Assembly (NCBI GenBank): GCA_031292555.1
Contig: JARLGV010000011.1
Location: 1-64,000, forward strand
Reading direction: 5' to 3'
Source: Fimbriimonas sp.
Lineage (GTDB): Bacteria > Armatimonadota > Fimbriimonadia > Fimbriimonadales > Fimbriimonadaceae
DNA: 64,000 bases
In this document: positions 53,298 through 62,806 of the stretch, one piece after another
How positions within the stretch are numbered: position 1 is the stretch's first letter
Layout: every line of letters starts with the position of its first letter
Position numbers and translations under genes: made by a program
Notes under the pieces: model-generated
Seen by the model: the letters and a program-made list of their open reading frames with translations, nothing else
The model's database searches: none
What the model was told of the DNA's origin: nothing

Positions 53298-54536
53298 CTA
53301 GTGCGCGAGTAGCCATAGCATGCGTGCGACCCCTGCGTTGGCAAGGAGGGTCTTCGCCATCGGACGTTTCTCGACCGGCATCTTGACGTCCGCCGCCGAT
53401 CGCTCCGACTCGTCGGCCGCCAAGGTGGGAGCATCCTGCCCGGTCCACTTGAGGAATTCGGCTTGAGTCGCCGAGTCGATCGTCCAGAGACGCATGTTTC
53501 GCCAGTAGAGACCGTCTTCGTCTCGCAGGAACCCCATGCAGTAGTCGGCCTCCCGCCGCGCTTCATCGATATAGCGCGAGTCGTGCGTGGCAAGACTCAG
53601 CGAGCGCATCCCGTCGACCAGGTACTGCACGAAGAACGTGGAGTCATACCAGTAGCGCTTCGAGGGGTCTTTCACCGCCCCATCGAACATCGGTGATTGC
53701 GTCCGATCAAGGCAGCCATTCCCCATCTTGATTGCCCACTCCAGATAGCTCTTGTCGCCAGTTTGCCGCGCGTACTCGACGGCAGCCCGGATCGGAACAC
53801 CCGTGTTGTAGGTCCAGATCGTGTTCATTCTCTCGAATTTCGGACTGGAGAAGCCGTCATAAATCAGCCCGTTCGAGGCGCTCAGCTTGAGGTGAATCCA
53901 GTCGAGAGCACGCTTCGCCCATGCGCGGTACGTTGTCGCGTCGTGCGATTTTGCAATCAGCAGCGCCGCAAGGGCGCCGGCGGCGGTGGCTGACACCGTC
54001 CGATCCTTGCGATCGTCGTAGGCCGACTTGGTTCCCCAGCGAAGTCCACCTGGCTTGTCGGAGCCGTCCCATCCCCCTTTCACGAACCCATCGAAGATCT
54101 CGATACCGCGGCTTCGATAGCGCTCCTCATGGGTAACGTCAAAGGCCTCCAGGCACGCAATCGCCGCCCACGTGTTGTCGTCGTAGAAACGGTCATCGTT
54201 CCCTGGGAACCACTTCCAGGCGCAATAGGCGTGGTCGGCCCGGTCGAAGTACTGCTCCAGGACGCCATAGAAGCTGCCGACCTTGCTCTTCCACTGTCTC
54301 GGCTCCACCTTGGCCGCCTCGATCACCGATTGCCACGCAAGGAGCGACGTCCAAAACGTGTAACCGTCCGTCCCCACCGCTTCGCTTGAAGCCACCGGCG
54401 GCTTCCAAATCTTCTTTGCCGAATCATAGAAGGTGGCGACGTTCAGTCTCGTCAATCTATCGGCTTCGAGCTCGAACCGATTCGGCTGACCTACGCTTGG
54501 GATCCCCGCTAGGGTTAGGAACGCAAGTAAAATCAT
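53298..54536 (-). CDS. GH76 alpha-1,6-mannanase, secreted
   Basis: The 412-residue protein has a signal peptide (MILLAFLTLAGIPSVG) and an (alpha/alpha)6 fold with the GH76 motif RFYDDNTWAA. The adjacent D119 and D120 match the catalytic aspartate pair. Further motifs are RTVSATAAGALAAL and FERMNTIWTYNTGVPI. GH76 cleaves the alpha-1,6-mannan backbone of fungal or other mannans. The gene faces the operon on the opposite strand and ends 94 bp from the permease. The shared 15-bp GntR-type site is just upstream. Confidence 0.85.
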   Translation of the reverse strand: MILLAFLTLAGIPSVGQPNRFELEADRLTRLNVATFYDSAKKIWKPPVASSEAVGTDGYTFWTSLLAWQSVIEAAKVEPRQWKSKVGSFYGVLEQYFDRADHAYCAWKWFPGNDDRFYDDNTWAAIACLEAFDVTHEERYRSRGIEIFDGFVKGGWDGSDKPGGLRWGTKSAYDDRKDRTVSATAAGALAALLIAKSHDATTYRAWAKRALDWIHLKLSASNGLIYDGFSSPKFERMNTIWTYNTGVPIRAAVEYARQTGDKSYLEWAIKMGNGCLDRTQSPMFDGAVKDPSKRYWYDSTFFVQYLVDGMRSLSLATHDSRYIDEARREADYCMGFLRDEDGLYWRNMRLWTIDSATQAEFLKWTGQDAPTLAADESERSAADVKMPVEKRPMAKTLLANAGVARMLWLLAH

Positions 54537-54550
54537 GACTACTCACGTTT

Positions 54551-54575
54551 ATTATGTCTTAATGTTTAGACATAT
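54551..54575 (-). promoter_or_regulatory. GntR-type operator and promoter of GH76
   Basis: On the minus strand ATATGTCTAAACATT (54575-54561) is identical to 39022-39036. It continues into AAGACATAAT, so TATGTCT/AGACATA also form a 7-bp inverted repeat. CATAAT (54556-54551) is a good -10 box overlapping it. A bound regulator would block the promoter. Confidence 0.55.
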
Positions 54576-55106
54576 CTTGGTCCGGCAAACTCAAGCTGCT
54601 CTGAGATCCGGCCCCGATGCCCTTCAAAGTCAAGGAACGGTGACCAATCTGCGTGGGTCATCACGAACATTGCGATAGGCGGTCGTGAACTCAACCGCCT
54701 CTTGATACGAAGCAATGGGCCACGGACTCTTCGCTGCCCCTGAAGCTGAAGGAGCGAGGATCGGCATGAAGTAGGGTCGTGGACCATATTCAGGCCGATG
54801 GCTTTGATTCGGTGGTCGCAGATTCCTCTCTCGGCGATGTCGGTCTTCTACCGGGTGCAAAGGCTCCGCAAGTGATCAGTCTAGCCGGGTGCCCTAAGCC
54901 AAGCAAATGTTCGCAAGCGCTTTGATCGATTTGACGACTCCCCAGAAAGCCCCCGTTCAGGGCCGACGCGAACCTCATGCGCTGAAGCTCCAGTTCCTCC
55001 ACGTATATTGGGTGCAATCTCACTTTCAAGCCATAGTCAATGCTGCTTACGAGTTGTCTGATAGCATGCTGACCGGGCTCAACATATCCACGCTGAAATC
55101 GCGTAT

Positions 55107-55116
55107 CGTCTAGACG
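55107..55116 (+). promoter_or_regulatory. Palindrome CGTCTAGACG upstream of GH29
   Basis: A perfect 10-bp palindrome with the GTCTAGAC core known for HutC-family DasR/NagR operators lies 38 bp upstream of the fucosidase ATG. The core is one base from GTCTAAAC at the other two sites. Confidence 0.4.
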
Positions 55117-55154
55117 TCACGGGTCTTTACCCGGCGATCCGATGGGGGATTGAA

Positions 55155-56483
55155 ATGAAAGACGTTGGTTCCGTTCTCGACCTGCCTTTGCGTCCTACGA
55201 CAGGGGACAGTTCGTGGTTCACCGAGGCACGATTTGGGATGTTCATTCACTGGGGGCTCTACGCGCTGCCGGCACGGCACGAGTGGGTCAAGCACTACGA
55301 GCGACTCAGCAACGACGATTACCAGAAGTACTTCGAGCACTTCGATCCCGATCTGTACAATCCGGAGATATGGGCGGATGCCGCTGCCGAAGCCGGCATG
55401 AAGTACTTCGTGATCACGACAAAGCATCACGACGGGTTCTGTCTCTGGGACACCGAACTCACCGACTACAAGATCACCAACACGCCCTACGGCAAGGACG
55501 CGATTGCCCCGATGGTCCGGGCCTTCGAATCGCGTGGGCTTGAAACCGGCTTCTACCATTCACTCATCGATTGGCACCACCCCCACTTCCGAGTCGACGA
55601 GATGCATCCGCTACGGGACCATCCTGATCGCAAGAAGCTGAACGAGAGTAGGATTCCTGCCCGATACACGGAGTATCTCCACGGCCAAGTCCGAGAATTG
55701 CTCACCCGCTATCCGAAGCTCCGACTGATCTTCTTCGATTTCTCCTATCCATCGACGCCAGGCAAACTCAACGCTCAGGGCGAACCTTGGGAGGGCAAAG
55801 GACACCTCGACTGGGGCAGCGAGGAGCTGGTCCGGATGATCCGCCAACTCAACCCCCAGATCCTGCTCGACGATCGCCTCGATCTTCCCGGCCAAGCGGA
55901 CGCATGGGACTACATGACCCCCGAGCAGTACCAACCGGACGGCTGGAAGACGGTAGAGGGCCAGCGCGTCGTGTGGGAGGCGTGTCAGACGTTCTCTGGC
56001 TCCTGGGGCTACTACCGAGACGAGGAAACATGGAAGTCAGTCAAACAACTGCTCCTGATGTTGATCGACACGGTTGCCAAAGGCGGGAACCTACTCCTAA
56101 ACGTGGGCCCGACTGGACGCGGAGAGTTCGACGAACGCGCCCTCGATCGGTTGAAGGGCATGGGAGAATGGATGAAACGCCACAACCGGAGCATCTATGG
56201 CTGCACGATGGCCCCGTTCGAGGCGCCCCAAGACTGCCGCTACACCTACAATCCGAAAACGAATCGGCTCTACCTGCATGTGCTTTCATGGCCCACCGGA
56301 GCACTTCGACTCCAAGGGTTGAACGATCGATTCGAATACGCCCAACTGCTGAACGATGCATCGGAGGTGCGGTTCGTGGTCGGGGGCGAGCACGAGGAGT
56401 TCACAGGAATTACATTGAAACTTCCTGTGAAGTCGCCGAACGTGTCGATCCCAGTGATCGAGATCTACCTCAAGCCGGCCTAG
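55155..56483 (+). CDS. GH29 alpha-L-fucosidase
   Basis: The 442-residue protein has the GH29 barrel opening FGMFIHWGLYALPARHEW, the KHHDGFCLWD motif and the nucleophile region LIFFDFSYP (D195). The end of the barrel has GGNLLLNVGPTGRGEF and the C-terminal beta domain follows. The enzyme releases alpha-linked fucose. No signal peptide is present, so it probably acts in the cytoplasm on imported oligosaccharide. GGGGGA precedes ATG 55155. Fucose plus mannose linkages would fit N-glycan-like or fucosylated mannan substrates. Confidence 0.9.
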   Translation: MKDVGSVLDLPLRPTTGDSSWFTEARFGMFIHWGLYALPARHEWVKHYERLSNDDYQKYFEHFDPDLYNPEIWADAAAEAGMKYFVITTKHHDGFCLWDTELTDYKITNTPYGKDAIAPMVRAFESRGLETGFYHSLIDWHHPHFRVDEMHPLRDHPDRKKLNESRIPARYTEYLHGQVRELLTRYPKLRLIFFDFSYPSTPGKLNAQGEPWEGKGHLDWGSEELVRMIRQLNPQILLDDRLDLPGQADAWDYMTPEQYQPDGWKTVEGQRVVWEACQTFSGSWGYYRDEETWKSVKQLLLMLIDTVAKGGNLLLNVGPTGRGEFDERALDRLKGMGEWMKRHNRSIYGCTMAPFEAPQDCRYTYNPKTNRLYLHVLSWPTGALRLQGLNDRFEYAQLLNDASEVRFVVGGEHEEFTGITLKLPVKSPNVSIPVIEIYLKPA

Positions 56484-56494
56484 AGTTCCAACCA

Positions 56495-56523
56495 ATGCCT
56501 TCCCCACTTTTTGGGGAAGGCAT
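56495..56523. terminator. Bidirectional terminator hairpin after GH29
   Basis: ATGCCTTCCCC (56495-56505) pairs perfectly with GGGGAAGGCAT (56513-56523) around ACTTTTT. It sits between convergent stops: 11 bp after the fucosidase and directly next to the membrane protein stop. Confidence 0.75.
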
Positions 56524-58263
56524 TCAGACTAATCCCTTTTCGCGGCAGACATCGTCGAACATGGCGAATATCCGGCTTCGATTTCTCTCGAAACGTTGGG
56601 GCGACATCGTTACCAAAGGCGTCTCCATCGACTTGTCGAGCCACTCTTGGCCGGCCGCTCGACTGGGCACGACGGAGAGCGCCCCGCGGATCTGCCGCCT
56701 TTGGGAGTTCCTTACGATCGAGAGCATCAAGGGCATCGCCACGATGGCAGGAGCCAGCATAGCGAAAAAGAGGAGGAACGATCGAGTCTCGACCGGCGCA
56801 TGGGCTCGCACATATGGCATGAGGAAGAACGCGAAAACAAAGCTCAGGGGGATGATCACCAAGAAGAAAGGTAGGATCTGCCTGACCGAGCTTCCCAGCA
56901 ACGAATAGGCGATCCCAAAATCCAAACTATCTGGGCTTAGGCTTTCGATCGCCTTGCGCGTAATGGTCAGACGACCGTTGTACGAGACGATACTGACCCG
57001 CTGAGACTGATCGCGCGGTTCGATCAAGTCGACTCCGCCGCACAAGCACTTGGACTCCCGAGCAATGCGCAGCGCGCGCTCCACGATCGGATCTCCTGTC
57101 TGGGCCGGGATCTTCCTGGCCGTGAATTTTGCGCTCATGTATCCCGACAGGGGAATTCCACCGAACATGACCACCGTGCCAATCAAGCGTATCGTCGAGC
57201 GGGAAGCCTGCTGTTTGGGCAAGCTCGACGAGTAGGCGGTCATCCCGAACCCGACAATGAAGAAGGCCAGCATCAGGCCGATGGGGGTGTACTTGGACGA
57301 AGGAGTCAAGTTGACCGTCTTCGAGCCCTGGAAATCCGGCTTGTCGGCGTTGTCGGAAAACAGTCGATTCTCGACGCCCGACATCGGGATCAGCAGGAGC
57401 ATCGGAATCGGCATGCTTAGAAACAGGAACGGGATCAACGCCGTGGCCACGCTCGACGTGCCGAACCAGAGGTCGGCGATCGGGATCAGAAAGCCCCCCA
57501 GAATTCCCAGCATCGAGATCGGGATGCAAAGCCCAATCGCCCAGTAAATGGGCTTGATCGCGCAGGACTTGTAGAGCGCTCGACGTCGCGTCAACTCGAT
57601 ATCGGTACGCTTGGCAACGATCACCGCAACCGAGAAACCACCGATCAGGGCAAGAAGAGGGCCAAAAACCACCACAAAAGGCAGGAGCCAAAGAACGACG
57701 CTCATCCTTGCCTGGAGATGAATCGGCCGGTCGATCAGGGGTTCGATCGGGAATGTCGCGATCGAATTCGAATGGGTCACTTCGGTTGCCGGGATCCCAT
57801 CGGATGCATCCCTTGTAACACTTACCCCGCCAAAGACCGTCCAGCCATCCTCTCGAAGCACCCTAACGACGGCGCCAAGATCAAAATCCCACGCATGTTC
57901 ACGGCTAAGCAACCTGCCCCGCGAGAAGTTCGCCACGGCCGCCGCGTAATCGTCTTCTTGCGAGTAGGCCACATCGGCTGCTCCAAATCCCCGTCGCAAA
58001 TCCTCCGCCAGCGCTTTGGCATTTTCGTTCGGGTTCGCCGCGACGATGACCTGAGCGAACGCGGCGCCCGTTCGGGCAATCAGATATAACTGCTTCCTTT
58101 CCAAGACTTCCGGGCCAAGTTGGTGCTTCCGGATCGTCGCGATGAAGTTGTGCTCCCGGGTTTTGATCAACCATTCCGCTGATTCGGTGACCTGAGCCGG
58201 ACAAACAGAAGCTGCCAGCCACATAAGAACGCAAGCGATGCCGGGGAATAACTTCAGTCCCAT
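56524..58263 (-). CDS. M48-like membrane protein without the HExxH site
   Basis: The 579-residue protein has a signal peptide (ending VCPAQ), a soluble N-domain and several membrane helices (about 185-210, 240-290, 330-350, 370-390, 470-525). Near residue 440 the sequence NGRLTITRKAIESLSPDSLDFGIAY resembles the M48 metalloprotease strand-helix pair that leads to HExxH. Here the active-site place reads AYSLLGS, with no His or Glu. It therefore looks like a pseudoprotease, though the similarity is short. No operon partner. The signal-peptide start at 58263 is well placed. Confidence 0.65.
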   Translation of the reverse strand: MGLKLFPGIACVLMWLAASVCPAQVTESAEWLIKTREHNFIATIRKHQLGPEVLERKQLYLIARTGAAFAQVIVAANPNENAKALAEDLRRGFGAADVAYSQEDDYAAAVANFSRGRLLSREHAWDFDLGAVVRVLREDGWTVFGGVSVTRDASDGIPATEVTHSNSIATFPIEPLIDRPIHLQARMSVVLWLLPFVVVFGPLLALIGGFSVAVIVAKRTDIELTRRRALYKSCAIKPIYWAIGLCIPISMLGILGGFLIPIADLWFGTSSVATALIPFLFLSMPIPMLLLIPMSGVENRLFSDNADKPDFQGSKTVNLTPSSKYTPIGLMLAFFIVGFGMTAYSSSLPKQQASRSTIRLIGTVVMFGGIPLSGYMSAKFTARKIPAQTGDPIVERALRIARESKCLCGGVDLIEPRDQSQRVSIVSYNGRLTITRKAIESLSPDSLDFGIAYSLLGSSVRQILPFFLVIIPLSFVFAFFLMPYVRAHAPVETRSFLLFFAMLAPAIVAMPLMLSIVRNSQRRQIRGALSVVPSRAAGQEWLDKSMETPLVTMSPQRFERNRSRIFAMFDDVCREKGLV

Positions 58264-58352
58264 GTAATCATCAATCTTACTGTAACGACTGCAAAGGAGG
58301 AAGCGCTGCAGCGATCTGAGTTGAAATTGGGCGGTTCAGTTCGGTAGGGACT

Positions 58353-58781
58353 CTATGCCGGACGCTTCATCTTGTAGTGGGTTGCGCTCTCGGCAAATCC
58401 CAGACCTCGATAGAAGGCTCCGGCGCGTCGCGTCGGAACCACGACCTCAACGCATCCTTTTGTCCATGCTTCGGTCAACGCCGAATCAACCAGTTGTTTC
58501 CCGAGACCCTTGCCCCGGCAAGCTTCATCAACCACCAACTCCACGATCTCCAACACGGGACCGTTCGCGAACAGAGTCGGCAGAACGTAGCCCAGTAGGT
58601 AACCGACGACCGTACTCTCTTCCTCAACGACCAGGAACAAGGATTTGTTCACATCGACAAGGTGAGGATAGGTCGACTGAAATGCGATCCAGTCCGGCGA
58701 ATACGAGACCGCGAACTGGCGGAGAAGCCGCCATACATCCGGAGCATCCGACAACGTTGCGATTCGTATGGCGTGGTTCAT
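58353..58781 (-). CDS. GNAT-family N-acetyltransferase
   Basis: The 142-residue protein has the acetyl-CoA-binding motif VVDEACRGKGLGKQLVD (R/Q-x-x-G-x-G/A) and the later AGAFYRGLGFAE, both typical of GNATs. Length is normal. The acceptor may be a small amine or a protein; it is not predictable. ATG 58781 is taken; a GTG two codons upstream is possible. No Shine-Dalgarno is visible. Confidence 0.88.
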   Translation of the reverse strand: MNHAIRIATLSDAPDVWRLLRQFAVSYSPDWIAFQSTYPHLVDVNKSLFLVVEEESTVVGYLLGYVLPTLFANGPVLEIVELVVDEACRGKGLGKQLVDSALTEAWTKGCVEVVVPTRRAGAFYRGLGFAESATHYKMKRPA

Positions 58782-59047
58782 ACGCACAGATTACTGTGCA
58801 GTAGCCCGCCTGTCGTTGTTTCGGGATGTGAACCTGCCACCGGACGGTGGCTTTGCTTCCCAACGTGCCTTGGCTGCCATTCGTATGAGGGGAGTTGACT
58901 CGTCTTGCTGTGGTGAAATCGTCCTCCCTAAGGTTGAGATATCTGGATCGGAATAGCCTTGGCGAACGACTCGAAATTCATGTCCTCATCGTCTCAGTTT
59001 GCGTAGACTAAGTCGTCCGGGCCGTGGGCTCGACAGAACTAACATCC

Positions 59048-59971
59048 ATGAAAGCACTCCGATTTCACGAATACGGCGGACCAGAGGTCCTCAGAGTTGA
59101 AGACGCACCCATTCCCGAACCAGGCGAAGGCCAGATCCAAGTCAAAGTGGCCGGGGCCGGCGTGAACCCGGTCGACTGGAAGATCTGGGGTGGTCACGTG
59201 CAAGCCTACTTCCCGGTCGAGTTTCCAGCGATCGTTGGACGCGAGTTCTCCGGTACCGTCTCCAAACTGGGCACCGGCGTCACCGATTTCGAAATCGGCG
59301 ACGAGGTCTATGGAATCGCGACGGAGTCTATGGCCGAGTATGTGGTCGCCATGACTTCGGCGACGGCCCGAAAGCCGGTCAGCATGGATCTGCCCGATGC
59401 GGCGGCGGTGCCTCTGGCGGCTATGACGGCGTGGCAAGCCCTTTTCGATGCCGCAGACCTACGGTCCGGCCAGCGTGTGCTGATTCAGGCGGCGTCCGGT
59501 GGCGTCGGCACCTTTGCGGTTCAACTTGCGAAGTGGAAAGGCGCTTACGTAATCGGTACTGCTTCGGCAAAGAACCACCACTTGCTCCAGCAGCTTGGGG
59601 CCGACGAACTGATCGACTATCGCACGACTGACTACTCCCAGGCCGTCAAGGACGTCGATGTGGTGCTGGAGGGGGTCGGCGGCGAAGAGAATATGCGCAA
59701 GTCCCTTTCCGTACTCAAGAAAGGCGGGATCCTTGTCTCGATCACCAGCGCCGAGCCGACCGAAGCGGCGGAAGCCCAAGGCAAACGGGCCGTCTATCGC
59801 TTCATGCAGCCGGACTCGGCTCAACTTAGCCAGATCGCGTACCTGATCCAAGACCTGAAAGTCCGCCCCATCATTAGCTCGGTCGTCCCATTCCGGGAAG
59901 CGATCGAGGCACAGATGGAGAGCCAATCCGGCAGAGTCGTCGGAAAGCTCGTCGTCGACGTAACACGATAA
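59048..59971 (+). CDS. Zinc-free MDR quinone oxidoreductase
   Basis: The 307-residue protein opens MKALRFHEYGGPEVLRVED, the standard start of medium-chain quinone oxidoreductases. It has GVNPVDWKIWGG, then the NADPH-binding QAASGGVGTFAVQLAKW. The structural-zinc cysteines of alcohol dehydrogenases are absent. It probably reduces quinones or enones with NADPH. ATG 59048 fits the family; an upstream ATG at 59024 adds eight residues. It converges with the GH5-like gene. Confidence 0.9.
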   Translation: MKALRFHEYGGPEVLRVEDAPIPEPGEGQIQVKVAGAGVNPVDWKIWGGHVQAYFPVEFPAIVGREFSGTVSKLGTGVTDFEIGDEVYGIATESMAEYVVAMTSATARKPVSMDLPDAAAVPLAAMTAWQALFDAADLRSGQRVLIQAASGGVGTFAVQLAKWKGAYVIGTASAKNHHLLQQLGADELIDYRTTDYSQAVKDVDVVLEGVGGEENMRKSLSVLKKGGILVSITSAEPTEAAEAQGKRAVYRFMQPDSAQLSQIAYLIQDLKVRPIISSVVPFREAIEAQMESQSGRVVGKLVVDVTR

Positions 59972-59977
59972 AGGCAG

Positions 59978-61447
59978 CTAATGCTTGCCGACCAAGACGA
60001 TTTCATCGACATAGTAGGTCGGCAGGCTGCTTCCGTCGGCAGAGCGCAAGACGAAGCTCTTCACATTCTCCTTGCCCGCGATGCCCAGGTCCCTGAAGGT
60101 AACCATCACGTGCGTCCATACGCCGGCCCTCAATTCGGGGAGTTTGACCGGCTTCTGGCCGGCATCCATGACGTTGGCAAACAGCACCAAACGCTGGCCC
60201 CCCGCCGTCCCCCCGTTCAAATACATCGAGATTCCGGCATAGGGATTGCCATCGAACGGAACATTGCCTAGCTGAACCTGCTGACCGGCGTTGGCATCGA
60301 CCTGGATCGATCGTTGCCCTCGCTTAACCGTCGTCGACTGGAAGTCGACCTTGGCCGAACCCCACGACTGGTATCCGAGCTTCAATCCGTCTTGATAGAT
60401 CGTTTTGTTGTCGATCTTCGTTAGGCGCGGCGGAATCGGGACGGATTTCCCCTTCAATGCGTCCATGACCAGACTTCCGAAATAGGGTGTGGGCTTGTAG
60501 GTCCAGTCGGCGATCAAGCACGGGGAGGCAGCGGGATGCATACACCAAGCACACCAGTTCCAGTCGTGCTTCTTCAGGACCGCGAGCACTTGGGCGGCCC
60601 GGCGCTTTGGATAGTCGAGCGGTAGCGACTGTGGATCGGCGCCAAATTCGCCGACCAAAACCGGAAGTTGCTTCGTCGCCACGATCATCCGCTTCTCCCA
60701 GCTATCGGTCGACTCCCAACCCGGATAGAAGTGATTGGAATAAACGATCCCGTTGCCCGACTTGTCGACGAGGCGATTCGTGATCAAGCCATCCATCCGA
60801 GACGCGTACCCCAAGCCACCCGCAACGATAACGTTCTTGGCTCCGACGCCCCTGATCGCCTCAACAAGCGTCTGCATACCGATTGCCTGGTAGCTGAGCG
60901 TTTGGCCGTTGAACTGCTCCGTGATTGGGCCGCCGTTTCTCCAAACTGTCCAGGGGGCGTCGATCGGCTCGTTATACAAGTCGAACAGCACCGCCGGCTT
61001 GTTGGCATATCGCTTGGCACAGTCCTTCCAAAACGCCAGGCTTCCTATGTCGGGCAGCTTGTGCTGGGCGATATTTTGCCCCCAGACGCCGCAATTGGAC
61101 CAATGGAGATCCAACAGGATGTACTTTCCACGGCGTGTGGATTCGGAAACGAGCCGATCGACGATTTTGCGGTAATTCGTTCCGTCGCCTTTGCTATCCG
61201 GCCCCTTGCCGAACCAACGGTCCTCCGAAAGCGGCACGCGGATCAAGTTGGCGCCCCATTTGTCGAAGGCGACGGGTAGGGACTGCTCGATGTGGTCTCC
61301 TTTGGCGTCCCACTCAAGGCTGCAGATGTCGATTCCGTGGAATCGCATCGTGGAGCCGGCAGGCGTGACCACTCGGGTTCCGCTCACATGGAGTTGAACC
61401 GAACTCAATCCGACAATCGACAGAAGGATTGTTACCGCGTTAACCAT
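59978..61447 (-). CDS. Secreted GH5-type endoglucanase/mannanase with CBM-like tail
   Basis: The 489-residue protein has a signal peptide (MVNAVTILLSIVGLSS), then a GH5 TIM-barrel with LDLHWSN, the acid/base E160 in DLYNEPIDAP and nucleophile E267 in VLVGEFGAD. A C-terminal beta-sandwich (about 350-489), with LGYQSWGSAKVDF and WTHVMVTFRDLG, looks carbohydrate-binding. The family covers cellulases, mannanases and related enzymes; the substrate is not fixed. ATG 61447 fits the signal; the open frame extends to 61486. Confidence 0.88.
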   Translation of the reverse strand: MVNAVTILLSIVGLSSVQLHVSGTRVVTPAGSTMRFHGIDICSLEWDAKGDHIEQSLPVAFDKWGANLIRVPLSEDRWFGKGPDSKGDGTNYRKIVDRLVSESTRRGKYILLDLHWSNCGVWGQNIAQHKLPDIGSLAFWKDCAKRYANKPAVLFDLYNEPIDAPWTVWRNGGPITEQFNGQTLSYQAIGMQTLVEAIRGVGAKNVIVAGGLGYASRMDGLITNRLVDKSGNGIVYSNHFYPGWESTDSWEKRMIVATKQLPVLVGEFGADPQSLPLDYPKRRAAQVLAVLKKHDWNWCAWCMHPAASPCLIADWTYKPTPYFGSLVMDALKGKSVPIPPRLTKIDNKTIYQDGLKLGYQSWGSAKVDFQSTTVKRGQRSIQVDANAGQQVQLGNVPFDGNPYAGISMYLNGGTAGGQRLVLFANVMDAGQKPVKLPELRAGVWTHVMVTFRDLGIAGKENVKSFVLRSADGSSLPTYYVDEIVLVGKH

Positions 61448-61507
61448 GCCCCTATTGTGGGCGATCCGGAAGGCGCAACATATCACCCGCCGGATCGGAT
61501 CCTAGGT

Positions 61508-62692
61508 TTAGAATCGGATCTGGTACTGCAAGTACCCAAAGATCATCTGATTCGATTGTCCGCTAACGTTCTGCACGAAGTTGCCCGGTTCGAAGAAGGC
61601 GATCCCGCCCGAGAAGATTCCTGCGTGCTTCACTGTGTAGGCCGCCTCTAAGTCGAACTCCTTTCCGATGTCCCGCCCGCTCAGACCCGTTGGGTCGCTA
61701 AGCGTTCCGCCACCGGCCTTCGGGTTCGCCGCCCCAACAGCGTTGTACCAGGCGTCGGACGCATCCCTTAGCGAGAACGCGTGGGCCGAAGCCTTCAAGG
61801 TCAGGTTGGGAATTGACCGGTTCTCGACCCGAATACCCAGGTGATTCATATTCTTCCACCCCTGCATGTCGGCCAGCCCATACAGATTGTGGTTCGACGG
61901 ATAGAGGTTGTCGAACGTGTGGGAGGTCGTGGCGTTGCCGCCTCCGCTGGCCGCATCATTCTCCAAACTGAACGTCGTCTTTGGCAGAAGCTCCTGGCTG
62001 ACCGCGAGGTGGTAAGCCCAGGCCCGTTGATCCCGACCGTTGCTGCTTCCATACTGGACGGCGCCTTCGCCGAAAAGCATCGTCTTGCCGACCTTCACCT
62101 TTGCCAAGTGGTCCAGGGTCTGAATATCAGTGCCAGATATCGTGCCGAGATCGTGCTTGAGAATCAGGCTTGTGGTCCCCCAATCCCGATCGGAGTGGCT
62201 CAACCCTTCAACGCGCACCGCCTGTGGCTTGTTGTTGGCGACGCCGAGCCGTCCCGCCCAGGCGTCCCACTGACCGGCCATCGCCCGCGCCGCGTCGAAT
62301 GACCGGGCAAGATTCAGCCACTCAGTGGAACCGATCAACCGCTGATCGCCCAACTCGATTTTCTGGCGTCCGCCAATCGCGGTCACCGAAGGGCCGCTGT
62401 ACTTAACATAGGCCAGCGACAGATCGCTGGCATCGACGGCTCCGTTCGAGTGCTGGTCCCAGTAGAGGTCGTGGGAATACTGATATTCGATCCGTCCAGA
62501 CCATGCGGCGTTTGCTTTGGCATCGAGGCCAACGCGATAGCGGGAGAATAGATCGGATCGGTTCTTCCCCGCCGCATCAGAGAACGATGGGTTGATATGG
62601 CGCTGGAATTGCTCCCGAAGGTCGACGGTGACCTTGACGATGGACGTCGAGTCCGTTGTTGATGGAGGTGGAGGCGTAAATATGAAGAACAT
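61508..62692 (-). CDS. Alginate-export-type outer-membrane barrel protein
   Basis: The protein (394 residues from this ATG) is rich in alternating beta strands ending in aromatic residues and terminates LQYQIRF, with a C-terminal phenylalanine as in outer-membrane barrels. AIGGRQKIELGDQRLIG and the LREQF start match the alginate-export (AlgE-like) family. It supports a diderm envelope. The true start is uncertain: ATG 62692 or TTG 62716 gives a short signal, and the frame is open to 62770. It lies 60 bp upstream of the GH5-like gene on the same strand and may be co-transcribed. Confidence 0.75.
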   Translation of the reverse strand: MFFIFTPPPPSTTDSTSIVKVTVDLREQFQRHINPSFSDAAGKNRSDLFSRYRVGLDAKANAAWSGRIEYQYSHDLYWDQHSNGAVDASDLSLAYVKYSGPSVTAIGGRQKIELGDQRLIGSTEWLNLARSFDAARAMAGQWDAWAGRLGVANNKPQAVRVEGLSHSDRDWGTTSLILKHDLGTISGTDIQTLDHLAKVKVGKTMLFGEGAVQYGSSNGRDQRAWAYHLAVSQELLPKTTFSLENDAASGGGNATTSHTFDNLYPSNHNLYGLADMQGWKNMNHLGIRVENRSIPNLTLKASAHAFSLRDASDAWYNAVGAANPKAGGGTLSDPTGLSGRDIGKEFDLEAAYTVKHAGIFSGGIAFFEPGNFVQNVSGQSNQMIFGYLQYQIRF

Positions 62693-62806
62693 GGCTTGAA
62701 CCCAAATCGCTGGCAATTCTAACAGAAGCCTCGAGATTGCGGTGGACCTCGATGCGGCCGCGACACCCATACGTGCTTGAATACAGCAAAAGAGCCTTAG
62801 TCGAGG

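Larger units (their letters stand above)
54537..55154. other. 618-bp divergent regulatory region between GH76 and GH29
   Basis: No gene supported; several open frames on both strands lack ribosome-binding sites and family similarity. It holds the operator candidates listed separately, and a CGGGT/ACCCG mini-hairpin around 55120-55134 in the GH29 leader. Confidence 0.5.
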
